Below are positions 16,263-24,982 of a stretch of DNA of 64,000 bases, piece by piece. The notes beneath the pieces are model-generated. The model ran no database searches, was not told where the DNA came from, and saw only the letters and a program-made list of their open reading frames with translations. Location of the stretch: positions 1 to 64,000 of the forward strand of contig PXQV01000011.1 in assembly GCA_003021175.1 (NCBI GenBank), given 5' to 3'. The DNA is from Halobacteriales archaeon QH_7_66_36 (GTDB taxonomy: Archaea > Halobacteriota > Halobacteria > Halobacteriales > Haloarculaceae). Both the position numbers and the translations under genes were made by a program. Every line of letters starts with the position of its first letter. The first letter of the stretch is position 1.

Positions 16263-16757
16263 ATGTTTACTGCTGTGATTGTCGAGCGTATGCCACCGGG
16301 AGCGTCGCGCGAGCGAGTCACGGCGCGACTCACGCAGCTGCGAGATGTCTACGACGGGTTCGACATCCAGCAGACGACGCTCAGCGTCGGTCCCGAGGAG
16401 TTCGAGCGGGTCTGTGGTGACGACACCAGCACGACACTCGCGGAGGTGGTCGTCACGGACGGCGCGGGGCGACACCTGCTCGTTGAGCGTGACGACGGGT
16501 GGCATCGCCCCGAGACGACCGTGAGCGACAGCGAGCCGCTCGTCGACACGGTGCGCGAGGCGGTGGCGTGCCGGACGGGACTCACGCCGCGCATCGAGAC
16601 GCTGACTACGGCGACCATCGTCGCCATCGAGTGTGAGCCGTGCGACGGGGCTGCATACCAGCTCCGGGTGCAGTTCGCGGCCTCCCCCGACGACGGCGAG
16701 GTGCGCGACCCGGCCGCGTGGCGCAGCGACTCGCCCGAGATGCCGGTCGTCAAATGA
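16263..16757 (+). CDS. Degenerate Nudix-fold protein
   Basis: A 164-residue protein. Residues about 1-55 are an N-terminal extension. The rest resembles a Nudix fold: AEVVVTDGAGRHLLVERDDGWHRP looks like the first strands, and PLVDTVREAVACRTGL occupies the place of the Nudix helix. The REUxEE catalytic core is not conserved (with TGL aligned, the two key glutamates become Cys and Arg), so metal-dependent hydrolysis is unlikely. It may bind a nucleotide or act as a regulator. It overlaps the convergent egsA gene by 8 bp. Function unknown. Confidence 0.6.
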   Translation: MFTAVIVERMPPGASRERVTARLTQLRDVYDGFDIQQTTLSVGPEEFERVCGDDTSTTLAEVVVTDGAGRHLLVERDDGWHRPETTVSDSEPLVDTVREAVACRTGLTPRIETLTTATIVAIECEPCDGAAYQLRVQFAASPDDGEVRDPAAWRSDSPEMPVVK

Positions 16758-17808
16758 CGCCCGTCACCGTCGCCGCCTCGATCGCGGCTCTCTCGCTGAC
16801 GCCGTCGCCGAGGATGGTGTAGCGGTCGCGGATCTCGTGTGCGGTCGTCATCGCCGACACGAACGTCTCCCTGTCGATGCCGAGTCCCTCGGCCGTCGTC
16901 GGGGCGTCGATGCTCGCGAGCGCGTCGCGCACGTCCGTCCACTCGCCGTCGTCGCCCGAGTGGAGATACTCGGTGACGATGCTCGCCACGCCGACCTGAT
17001 GGCCGTGGAGCGCCGGGTCGGGAGCGAGCCGGTCGAGTTGGTGGCTGATGAGGTGTTCCGCGCCGGAGGCCGGCCGCGATGAGCCCGCGATCGACATCGC
17101 CACGCCCGAGGAGACCAGCGCCTTCGTGACCACCCACGCCGACTCCTCCAGTTCGCGCTTGATCGAGTCGGCGCGACCGACCAGCATCTCGGCGGTCATC
17201 TGTGAGAGCGCGCCGGCGTACTCGCTGTACTGGACGCTCTTCAGCCGGTGAGCGAGCTGCCAGTCCTTCACGGCGGTGTAGTTCGAGATGATGTCCGCAC
17301 AGCCGGCCGTCGTGAGCCGCCACGGCGAGGCGGCGATGAGTTCCGTGTCCGCGACGACGGCAAGCGGCGGGTCGGCCGCGACCGAGTGGCGGGTGTCGCC
17401 TTCCGGCACGGAGCCGCGCCCGGAGACGATGCCGTCGTGGCTCGCGGCCGTCGGCACGCTCACGAACCCGACGCCCAGCTCGTCGGCAGCCATCTTCGCG
17501 ATGTCGATGGGCTTGCCGCCCCCCAGCCCGACGAGGAAATCCGCGCCGGCCGCCTCCGCGGCGTCGATGACCGCCTCGACGGCGGCAAACCGGGCCTCCT
17601 CGACCACCTCGGTCGCGGGGTCGTAGCCCGCCGCCCGGAACCCCTCGCGGAGGCGGTCGCCCGCGATGTCCTCGGGCGTCGGCGACGTGACGACGAGCGG
17701 CCGCCCGTCGAGATACAGGTCGGCGACGACCTCCGGGGCGCGGTCGAGGACGCCGTGGCCCACGACGACGCTCCGCGGCAGTTTGATCCACGTCGACTTC
17801 TCGAACAT
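16750..17808 (-). CDS. egsA: Glycerol-1-phosphate dehydrogenase, NAD(P)-dependent
   Basis: A 352-residue enzyme that reduces dihydroxyacetone phosphate to sn-glycerol-1-phosphate, the backbone of archaeal ether lipids. The nucleotide-binding GGGKPID is at residues 96-102. The zinc ligands expected for the family are visible as D172 (CADIISN), H252 (GAEHLISH) and a His in LHGHQVG (H268 or H270). TAASHDGIVSGRGS is the characteristic substrate loop. The length is normal. The epimerase gene upstream on the same strand is 74 bp away. Strong archaeal marker. Confidence 0.95.
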   Translation of the reverse strand: MFEKSTWIKLPRSVVVGHGVLDRAPEVVADLYLDGRPLVVTSPTPEDIAGDRLREGFRAAGYDPATEVVEEARFAAVEAVIDAAEAAGADFLVGLGGGKPIDIAKMAADELGVGFVSVPTAASHDGIVSGRGSVPEGDTRHSVAADPPLAVVADTELIAASPWRLTTAGCADIISNYTAVKDWQLAHRLKSVQYSEYAGALSQMTAEMLVGRADSIKRELEESAWVVTKALVSSGVAMSIAGSSRPASGAEHLISHQLDRLAPDPALHGHQVGVASIVTEYLHSGDDGEWTDVRDALASIDAPTTAEGLGIDRETFVSAMTTAHEIRDRYTILGDGVSERAAIEAATVTGVI

Positions 17809-17882
17809 ACCTCCGAGTTGCGGCCGTCGGTGAAAACAGTTGTCCGAACTGTCGGAACGGGCGGCCAGGGGCGACGCCCGGC

Positions 17883-18866
17883 TCAGACCGTCTCCAGCAC
17901 GTCGAGCAGCCGCTCCGTCGTCTCGCGGTCGGGACCGTTCTCGCGGCCCGTCCGGTCGGACTCGCGGTGGTCCTCGATAGTCGCTGCCAGCGTCTCCGCG
18001 TGGTCGGTCGGTTCCCAGCCGAGTGCGCGGAGCTTCGCCGTCTCCAGCAGATGTGGCGACTCGCGGTAGAGCGGGAAGTCGGTGAGATCGAGATCGACGG
18101 CGTCGAGTTCGCGCGCGCTGGCGTACACTCGCTCGACCGTGGTGTCACAGGCGTCGGCGAGGAGGTCGACCCACTCGCCGAGCGTCGGCGCGTGGCCGTC
18201 GCCGACGTTGTACGCCTCGCCGGGGTCGCCCTGCTCGGCGACGACGCGGAGCGCGCTCGCCACGTCGCCGACGTAGACGAGGTGCCAGAGGTTCGTCCCG
18301 TCGCCGGGGACGACCACGCGGTCGTGGTGCTCGACGCGGTCGATCCAGTAGTCGAATCGCTCGGTGTAATCGTGCGGGCCGTACACGACGGGCGGGCGGA
18401 CGGCCATCGCGTCGACGCCGTCCTCGGCAGTCGCGAACACGGCGCGGTCACCCTCGGCCTTCCGCGGACCGTAGCTCTCGTACGTGTCGTCGGTCGCCTG
18501 TTCGGCGGTGCAGTCACACAGCGGCGTCTCGCCTTCTCGTTTCGGCACGCGCTCGGCCCCGTAGCTCGCCCCGGAAGAGATGTAGACGTACGCGTCGACG
18601 TCTGCGAACACGTCGCAGGCGACGCGCACGTCCCGCGGCTGGTATGCGACGCAGTCGATCACCACGTCGGGATCGACCCGCTCGGCGGCGAGGCGGAGCT
18701 GTCCTTCCTCCTTGCGGTCACCCTCGACGTGGGCGACCCGGTCGCCGAACGGGTTCTCGTGGTTGCCGCGGTTGAAGACGGTGACGTCGTAGCCGTGATC
18801 CAGAAACTCCTCGACGGTGTGACGGCCGATAAAGCGCGTCCCGCCGATGACGAGCGCGTCTGACAT
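17883..18866 (-). CDS. NAD-dependent epimerase/dehydratase (extended SDR)
   Basis: A 327-residue atypical extended short-chain dehydrogenase. The N-terminal ALVIGGTRFIGRHTV carries the GGTRFIG version of the Rossmann glycine motif. FNRGNHENPFG follows as the NAD(P)-phosphate-facing loop. VYISSGASYG supplies the active-site Ser, and a YGPRKAEGDR stretch fits the catalytic Tyr-x3-Lys, with the spacing YGPRK. The group acts on nucleotide sugars or serves as mRNA-binding/chaperone-like proteins in plastids; substrate here is unknown. The ATG at 18866 (MSDALVIGG) is preferred to a start nine codons upstream. Confidence 0.85.
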   Translation of the reverse strand: MSDALVIGGTRFIGRHTVEEFLDHGYDVTVFNRGNHENPFGDRVAHVEGDRKEEGQLRLAAERVDPDVVIDCVAYQPRDVRVACDVFADVDAYVYISSGASYGAERVPKREGETPLCDCTAEQATDDTYESYGPRKAEGDRAVFATAEDGVDAMAVRPPVVYGPHDYTERFDYWIDRVEHHDRVVVPGDGTNLWHLVYVGDVASALRVVAEQGDPGEAYNVGDGHAPTLGEWVDLLADACDTTVERVYASARELDAVDLDLTDFPLYRESPHLLETAKLRALGWEPTDHAETLAATIEDHRESDRTGRENGPDRETTERLLDVLETV

Positions 18867-18917
18867 GACTGAACGGAGGGCGGGTGCTGGCAAAACGGTG
18901 TCTATCCGGCGGGCTCG

Positions 18918-20117
18918 CTACCGCGCGGGCCCAGAGCCGTCTCGCGGTTCCGGCTTGTCGGCGGCGTCGAGGCGGAATTCGAGCGTCTCGATGCTCGCCT
19001 CCAGCCGACGCAGCTCCTCGCTCTTCTCGGTGCTCGGGCCGCTCTGCTCGACGCTGAGGGCGTTCCGGCGGACGCGCATCGAGGAGAGTTCCCGTTGCAG
19101 TTCGTCGTAATCCTCGACCATGAGCAGTCCCTCGACCGTGCCCCGAAGCTCCTCTCGGGCGACGGGCTTGGTGACGTAGTCGTCGAACGGCATGTCGACG
19201 ATGTCGACGTCCGGGTCGACGGCCGTCACCATCGCGACGCCACACTCTGCGCCCCGCTCGCGGAGCCGCTTCAACACCTCGTCGCCAGAGAGCTCCGGCA
19301 TCATCCGGTCGAGCAACACGGCGTCCACGCCCGGATCGTACGCCTTCAGCGCGGCCTCGCCGTCGCTCGCGGTGCGCACCTCGTAGTGGCGCTCCAGAAA
19401 TTCGACGAACATGTCGCGCACCCCCGGGTCGTCGTCGACGACGAGCACGGTCGGCTTGTCCTCGTCTGCCGGCGTCGGGTCGGATTCTATCGGCTTGTCG
19501 TCGGACGTCGCGAACGTGACGGCGACGGCAGACGGCGCAAACACGAACGCCGCGCCGTCGACGAACAGCGCGTCGAGGCCGTCCGACACAACCAACACCG
19601 GGTCGGTGCTCACCGCGTACCCCTTGTCGGTAGCGGCGACGGTAAACGGGCCGTCCTCGTCCCAGAGCGGTTCGCTCGCCGTCTGCACGCCGACGACGGT
19701 GGTGTCGCCGTCCGCGACGCGGATCGCCCGGAACGCCGCGTCCGGCGCGTCGAGCGAGGCGCTGACGCCGGGATGCTCCGTCACCGACTCCCCTTCGACC
19801 ACCGGCGACACCAGCTGCGGCAGTTCGAGATCCGTCTCGTCGACGTACGCGATTCGGTCGGGATCGGTGTTCGAGGCGGCCTCGGTCCCGTCCGCTGGAA
19901 CGATGTCGCGGTCGCCGTCGTCGCCTTCCAGCCGTTCGAGCGCCGTCTGTGCGAGGAACGGGTCGAACCGCTCCTCGGCGCCGTCCGGCAGCGAGACCTC
20001 GCCGACAGTCCACGAGCTGCCCGCCCGCTCGCCGAGCACGAGCTCGCGGTGCCGGACGCCGCCGGCCGATTCGAGGAACTGGATCACGCGCCGCAGCCGA
20101 ACGCTCGGGTCGTTCAC
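18918..20117 (-). CDS. HalX-type response regulator with an extra N-terminal domain
   Basis: A 399-residue protein. Residues about 1-205 are an uncharacterised alpha/beta domain ending in a DALFVDGAAFVFAPSAVAVTF strand pair. A short acidic linker follows. Residues about 222-333 form a receiver domain with the acidic pocket D228-D230, phospho-acceptor D270 (LLDRMMPE) and K317 (VTKP). Residues about 334-392 are a HalX domain, helical and probably a dimerising coiled coil. Most HalX proteins consist of receiver plus HalX only, so the N-terminal domain is an addition. No histidine kinase lies nearby. The start codon is GTG; no better start is seen. Confidence 0.85.
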   Translation of the reverse strand: MNDPSVRLRRVIQFLESAGGVRHRELVLGERAGSSWTVGEVSLPDGAEERFDPFLAQTALERLEGDDGDRDIVPADGTEAASNTDPDRIAYVDETDLELPQLVSPVVEGESVTEHPGVSASLDAPDAAFRAIRVADGDTTVVGVQTASEPLWDEDGPFTVAATDKGYAVSTDPVLVVSDGLDALFVDGAAFVFAPSAVAVTFATSDDKPIESDPTPADEDKPTVLVVDDDPGVRDMFVEFLERHYEVRTASDGEAALKAYDPGVDAVLLDRMMPELSGDEVLKRLRERGAECGVAMVTAVDPDVDIVDMPFDDYVTKPVAREELRGTVEGLLMVEDYDELQRELSSMRVRRNALSVEQSGPSTEKSEELRRLEASIETLEFRLDAADKPEPRDGSGPAR

Positions 20118-20279
20118 CTGCGGCCAACTCTATCAGTTGTCAGATCGCCGATCAGATCGTTACCCATCTAATTCAGTATTTTCGCATCGCCGTTTACGGA
20201 TTTGGGCCACCGGCGAAACCCTCTCTGTCCTGCTATTTTCGAGTGAGTAACAAGAAAAGAACTGGTGGCTTTCTGTCGG

Positions 20280-23200
20280 TCAGTCGTCGCTGGACGCGAC
20301 GCCGGTGTCGTCGGCGTCGGCCCGTGCGGCGGCGTCCGGTCGGGGCGGAAGCTCCTCGCGCACGTCGTCTGCACCCTCTTCGAGCACGCCGGCGTAGGCG
20401 TCCGGCATCACCTTCACGACACGTTCGACTGCCGTCTCCCAGTTGTCGAGGACGGACTGGCCGCGGTCGGAGCCGGTGTAGGCGACGTGGTTCTCGACGA
20501 GTCGCCGGAGCATCGTGCGGTCCCGCTCGTCCAACTCCCGCGAGACGGAGACCATCCCCCGATTCACCTTCCCTTCGAAGTCGCCGTCTCGGTCGAGCAC
20601 GTAGGCGACGCCGCCGGACATGCCGGCCGCGAAGTTCTTACCCGTCTCGCCCAGCACGGCGACGACGCCGCCGGTCATGTACTCACAGCCGTGGTCGCCG
20701 ACGCTCTCGACGACGGTCTTCACGCCGGAGTTGCGGACGGCGAACCGCTCGCCGGCCATCCCGTTGATGTACGCCTCGCCGCGGGTCGCGCCGTACAGCG
20801 CGACGTTGCCGATGACGATGTTCTCCTCCGGCTCGTAGGGGGCGTCGGCGGGCGTCTCGACGAACAGCTTCCCGCCCGAGAGCCCCTTGCCGACGTAGTC
20901 GTTGCCCGAACCGGTGAGCCGCATCGAGACGCCGGGCGCGAGGAACGCGCCGAAGCTCTGGCCCGCGACGCCGGTGAAGTCGATTTTCACCGTGTTCGCC
21001 GGCAGGCCGTCGCCGCCGTGACGCTTGGAGATGCGGTTCGAGAGCGTCGCGCCGACCGCGCGGTGTTCGTTGCTGATCTCTCGGTCGAGATGGACGGGAT
21101 CGCCCCGCTCGATTGCGGTCTCGGCCGCGTCGAGCAGCTCCCAGTCGAGCTGCTCGCTCACCTCGTGGGTCTGCGACTCCGTCTTGGTGCGCTGGTCGCC
21201 GGGCGCGGTCGCGACGACCGCGGAGAGGTCGAGCTTGCGCGCCTTCTCCCGTGAGACGTCGGTGCGCTGGTCGAGATGCGCGGCGCGACCGACCATCTCC
21301 TCGACGCTCGTGAAGCCCAGCTCGGCCATTATCTCGCGCAGCTCCTGCGCGATGAACGTCATGTAGTTGATGACGTGCTGTGGCTGGCCGGGGAACCGCT
21401 CGCGGAGGACGCCCCGCTGGGTGGCGACGCCGACCGGACAGGTGTTCTCGTGACACTGCCGAGCCATCACACAGCCGGAGGTGACGAGTGGCGCGGTGCC
21501 GAACACGTACCTCTCGGCACCCAGCAGGGCGGCGACGGCCACGTCGCGACCGGTCTTCATGCCGCCGTCGACGCTGACGCGGATGCGCGAGCGCAGGTCC
21601 GTCGACCGGAGCATCTGGTTCGCCTCCGCGAGGCCGAGCTCCCACGGCAGCCCCGCGTTCTTGATGCTCGTCTTCGGCGACGCGCCGGTGCCGCCGGAGT
21701 GGCCGGAGATGTGAACCACGTCGGCGTTCGCCTTCGCGACGCCTGCGGCGATGGTGCCGATGCCCGCCTCCGCGACGAGCTTCACGTTGATGTCCGCCTC
21801 CGGATTCGCCGCCTTCAGGTCGTGGATCAGCTGTTTCAGGTCCTCAATAGAGTAGATGTCGTGGAGCGGCGGCGGCGAGATGAGGCCGACGCCCGGCGTC
21901 GAGAACCGGACGTGGGCGATCATCTCGTTCACCTTCTCGCCGGGCAGGTGGCCGCCCTCGCCGGGCTTGGAGCCCTGCGCCATCTTGATCTGTATCTCCT
22001 CGGCGTTGGCGAGATACTCTGAGGTGACGCCGAAGCGACCGGAGGCGACCTGTTTCGAGGCGGACTCCTTCTCGGTGTCGAACCGCTCCGGCGGCTCGCC
22101 GCCCTCGCCGGTGCCGGATTTCGCACCCAGCCGGTTCATGGCGACGGCGTTGTTCTCGTGGGCCTCCGGCGAGAGCGAGCCGAGCGACATCGGGGCGGTG
22201 GCGAATCGCTGTACGATGTCCTCGACCGGCTCGACATCCGCGACGGAGACAGGGTCGCGGTCGGAGTCGAGTTCGAGCAGGCCGCGCAGGCTGTGGAGCT
22301 GCTCCGTCTGCTCGTTCATCAGGGAGGCGAACTCCTGATACTGCTCGTAGTCGCCCTCGCGGACGGCCTGCTGGAGCGTTCCGACGGACTCGGGGTTCCA
22401 CTCGTGGAACATCCCCGACGAGCGGTGTTCGTACTCGCCCTGATGTTCGAGGTCGGCGGCCTCGTCCGTGCGGTCGAACGCGACCGCGTGCCGCTCGCGG
22501 AGATCGCGTTCGAGGTCGTCGATGTCGATCCCCTCGGTGCGGGCGGGCGTCCCCTCGAAGTACTCGGCGACGAGATCCGAGTCGAGACCGACGGCCTCGA
22601 AGATCTGTGCGCCCTGATAGCTCTCCACCGTCGAGATACCCATCTTCGCCATCGTCTTCAACACGCCGTCCTCCAGCGCCTCGATGTACGCGCCGATGGC
22701 CTCCGCCTCGTCGGCCCCGTCCGGCCCGGCGACGGCGTCGGCGACGGTCTGGTAGGCGAGATACGGGTTGACCGCGCCGGCACCGAAGCCGATGCAGGCG
22801 GCCATGTGGTGGACCTCGCGCGGCTCGCCGGATTCGAGGACGATCTCGACCCGGTTGCGGAGACCGTTGCGGACGAGGTGGTGGTGGACGCCGCCGACCG
22901 CCAGCAGCGACGGAATCGGGAGTCGGTCCTTCCCCGCGCGGCGGTCCGAGAGCACGATCACGTCGTGATCCTTGGCGGCGACGGTCGCATCCATCCGCGC
23001 CTGCCGGACGGCCGACTCGAAGTCGTCACTCCGCTCGTAGGTGATGTCTATCGTCGTCGCCGAGAGCCCGCTCACGTCGTCGCTGCCGTCGAGGTCCTTC
23101 ACCGCTTCCGTCTCGGCGTCCGTCAGGATAGGTGACTCCGCGACGACCTGTCGGGCGTGTTCGGGCGTCTCGTCCAGCAGGTTGCGCTGGTTGCCGAGCC

Positions 23201-24827
23201 GCGTCTCCATCGACGTGACCATCTCCTCGCGGATGTAATCGAGCGGTGGGTTCGACACCTGCGCGAACAGCTGTTTGAAGTACGAAAAGAGGGGTCGGTT
23301 GAACTCCGAGAGCACCGACAGCGGCGTGTCGTCACCCATCGAGCCGACGGGGTCCTTCCCGTCGCGGGCCATCGGCTCGATCATGTGTTCTAACTCGTCG
23401 CGGGTGTAGCCGAACATCGCCTGCTGCGAGCGGAGATTTCCCACGTCGCCGCGGGGGTCACGCTCGTCGTGGCCTGCGAGGTCGTCGAGCCGAACCTGCT
23501 GGTCGTCGAGCCACTGGCCGTACTGCTCGTCCACGAGCCCGTCGAACACCTCGTCGTCCGGGACGACGCGGCCCTCGTCGGGGTCGACGAGGAACAGCTG
23601 GCCGGGGGAGAGTCGGCCGCGCTCGACGATGTCGCTCGGGTCGTGGTTGAGCGCGCCGGCCTCGCTGGCCATGACGAGCGTGTCGTCGGCCGTCACGTCG
23701 TACCGGCAGGGGCGCAGGCCGTTGCGGTCGAGGACGGCACCGATGCGGTCGCCGTCGGTCGCACAGACGAGCGCGGGGCCGTCCCACGGCTCGACGAGCG
23801 ACGCGTGGTAGTCGTAGAACTCGCGGCGCTCCTCGGTGACGCGGTTCGCCTCGCCGCGCCACGCCTCCGGGATGAGCATCCGGAGCGCGTGGGGGAGCTC
23901 GCGGCCCCCCTGCATGAGCAGTTCGAGCGCGTTGTCGACGCTGGCGGTGTCGGACTGGCCCGGGTCGTCGATGATCGGCTTGACCGTGTCGACGTCGAGG
24001 TCGTCGTGGGCGATGTCCGTCTCCCGCGCCCGCATCCAGTTGATGTTCCCCTTGATCGTGTTGAACTCGCCGTTGTGGATGATGTTGCGGTAGGGGTGTG
24101 CGAGATGCCACGCGCCGAGGGTGTTCGTCGAGAACCGCGCGTGGACCATCGCGAACGTCGACGTGAACCGCTCGTCGGTCAGCTCCGGATAGTAGGTCGG
24201 CAGCTGGTCGGCCTTCAGGAGCCCCTTGTAGACGACCGTCTTGCGGTCGAGCGAGCAGACGTAGAAGCGAGCGCTGCCGGCCGGCTCCGCCTCTTCGATG
24301 CGGTTCTCGGTCGCGCGGCGCGCCTCGTAGAGCCGGCGGTCGAAGGCCTCGCCGTCCATCTCCTCGGTCGGCGCGACGAACACCTGCTGGACGTCCGGCT
24401 CGGATTCGAGCGCGGTGGGACCGAGGTCGGCGTTGTCGGTCGGGACTTCGCGCCACGCCAGCACGTCGAGGCCGTGGTCGGCGAACTCCGTGGCGATCAT
24501 GTCGCGGAGGCCCGCCGCGGTTTCGTCGTCGGTCGGGACGAACACGGTGCCGACGGCGTACTCGCGGGCCGGCGGCAGGTCGACGTCCAGTTCGTCGCGG
24601 TAGAACTCGTCGGGAATCTGGAGGAGAACGCCCGCGCCGTCGCCGGTGTTCTGGTCGGCCCCCGTCGTGCCGCGATGTTCGAGATTCTCGAGTAGCTGTA
24701 ACCCGTCGGATACGGGTTCGTGGCTCCGGCCGCCGTCGAGGTCGAACACCACCCCGACCCCGCAGTTGGACCGGTCGTCCGTCGGGTCAGCGAGCAGTTC
24801 GCTCGCGTCCCCAGCGTGCTCAGACAT
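20280..24827 (-). CDS. gltB: Glutamate synthase large subunit
   Basis: A 1515-residue glutamate synthase that makes two glutamates from glutamine and 2-oxoglutarate. From ATG 24827 the first 21 residues are a propeptide; removal exposes Cys22 (SNCGVGVV) as the N-terminal nucleophile of the class II amidotransferase domain (about 22-430). A central domain, the FMN-binding barrel (about 820-1190) and a GXGXG beta-helix (about 1260-1450) follow. The iron-sulfur cysteines are in CVMARQCHENTCPVG. No small subunit (gltD) is adjacent, so ferredoxin may be the electron donor. An in-frame ATG eight codons upstream is less likely. Confidence 0.95.
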   Translation of the reverse strand: MSEHAGDASELLADPTDDRSNCGVGVVFDLDGGRSHEPVSDGLQLLENLEHRGTTGADQNTGDGAGVLLQIPDEFYRDELDVDLPPAREYAVGTVFVPTDDETAAGLRDMIATEFADHGLDVLAWREVPTDNADLGPTALESEPDVQQVFVAPTEEMDGEAFDRRLYEARRATENRIEEAEPAGSARFYVCSLDRKTVVYKGLLKADQLPTYYPELTDERFTSTFAMVHARFSTNTLGAWHLAHPYRNIIHNGEFNTIKGNINWMRARETDIAHDDLDVDTVKPIIDDPGQSDTASVDNALELLMQGGRELPHALRMLIPEAWRGEANRVTEERREFYDYHASLVEPWDGPALVCATDGDRIGAVLDRNGLRPCRYDVTADDTLVMASEAGALNHDPSDIVERGRLSPGQLFLVDPDEGRVVPDDEVFDGLVDEQYGQWLDDQQVRLDDLAGHDERDPRGDVGNLRSQQAMFGYTRDELEHMIEPMARDGKDPVGSMGDDTPLSVLSEFNRPLFSYFKQLFAQVSNPPLDYIREEMVTSMETRLGNQRNLLDETPEHARQVVAESPILTDAETEAVKDLDGSDDVSGLSATTIDITYERSDDFESAVRQARMDATVAAKDHDVIVLSDRRAGKDRLPIPSLLAVGGVHHHLVRNGLRNRVEIVLESGEPREVHHMAACIGFGAGAVNPYLAYQTVADAVAGPDGADEAEAIGAYIEALEDGVLKTMAKMGISTVESYQGAQIFEAVGLDSDLVAEYFEGTPARTEGIDIDDLERDLRERHAVAFDRTDEAADLEHQGEYEHRSSGMFHEWNPESVGTLQQAVREGDYEQYQEFASLMNEQTEQLHSLRGLLELDSDRDPVSVADVEPVEDIVQRFATAPMSLGSLSPEAHENNAVAMNRLGAKSGTGEGGEPPERFDTEKESASKQVASGRFGVTSEYLANAEEIQIKMAQGSKPGEGGHLPGEKVNEMIAHVRFSTPGVGLISPPPLHDIYSIEDLKQLIHDLKAANPEADINVKLVAEAGIGTIAAGVAKANADVVHISGHSGGTGASPKTSIKNAGLPWELGLAEANQMLRSTDLRSRIRVSVDGGMKTGRDVAVAALLGAERYVFGTAPLVTSGCVMARQCHENTCPVGVATQRGVLRERFPGQPQHVINYMTFIAQELREIMAELGFTSVEEMVGRAAHLDQRTDVSREKARKLDLSAVVATAPGDQRTKTESQTHEVSEQLDWELLDAAETAIERGDPVHLDREISNEHRAVGATLSNRISKRHGGDGLPANTVKIDFTGVAGQSFGAFLAPGVSMRLTGSGNDYVGKGLSGGKLFVETPADAPYEPEENIVIGNVALYGATRGEAYINGMAGERFAVRNSGVKTVVESVGDHGCEYMTGGVVAVLGETGKNFAAGMSGGVAYVLDRDGDFEGKVNRGMVSVSRELDERDRTMLRRLVENHVAYTGSDRGQSVLDNWETAVERVVKVMPDAYAGVLEEGADDVREELPPRPDAAARADADDTGVASSDD

Positions 24828-24862
24828 ATACAGTACTGGGTTTGGAGCCACTTATGACACTT

Positions 24863-24902
24863 CCCCTCAAACGGTAAGGGGTGATACATCCCACATAAGG
24901 GG
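24863..24902. promoter_or_regulatory. Direct repeat TAAGGGG in the gltB promoter region
   Basis: TAAGGGG occurs at 24875-24881 and again at 24896-24902, exactly 21 bp apart. A CCCCT at 24863-24867 forms an inverted pair with the first copy. An AT-rich TTATATATT follows at 24905-24913. The stretch separates gltB (starts 24827, minus strand) from the 3' end of proS (24983). It looks like a regulatory site; the factor is unknown. Confidence 0.45.
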
Positions 24903-24982
24903 CCTTATATATTGTGCCGCATCTTACATGATGCTCGCGCCGTCCTCAAACGAACCGGACGAAGCGCGAAACGAGACTTGCG

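Noticed and set aside
18918-20117. Kiwa-like defence component
   Set aside because: The N-terminal domain only vaguely recalls DUF4868, and there is no kwaA-like membrane gene or other defence gene nearby.
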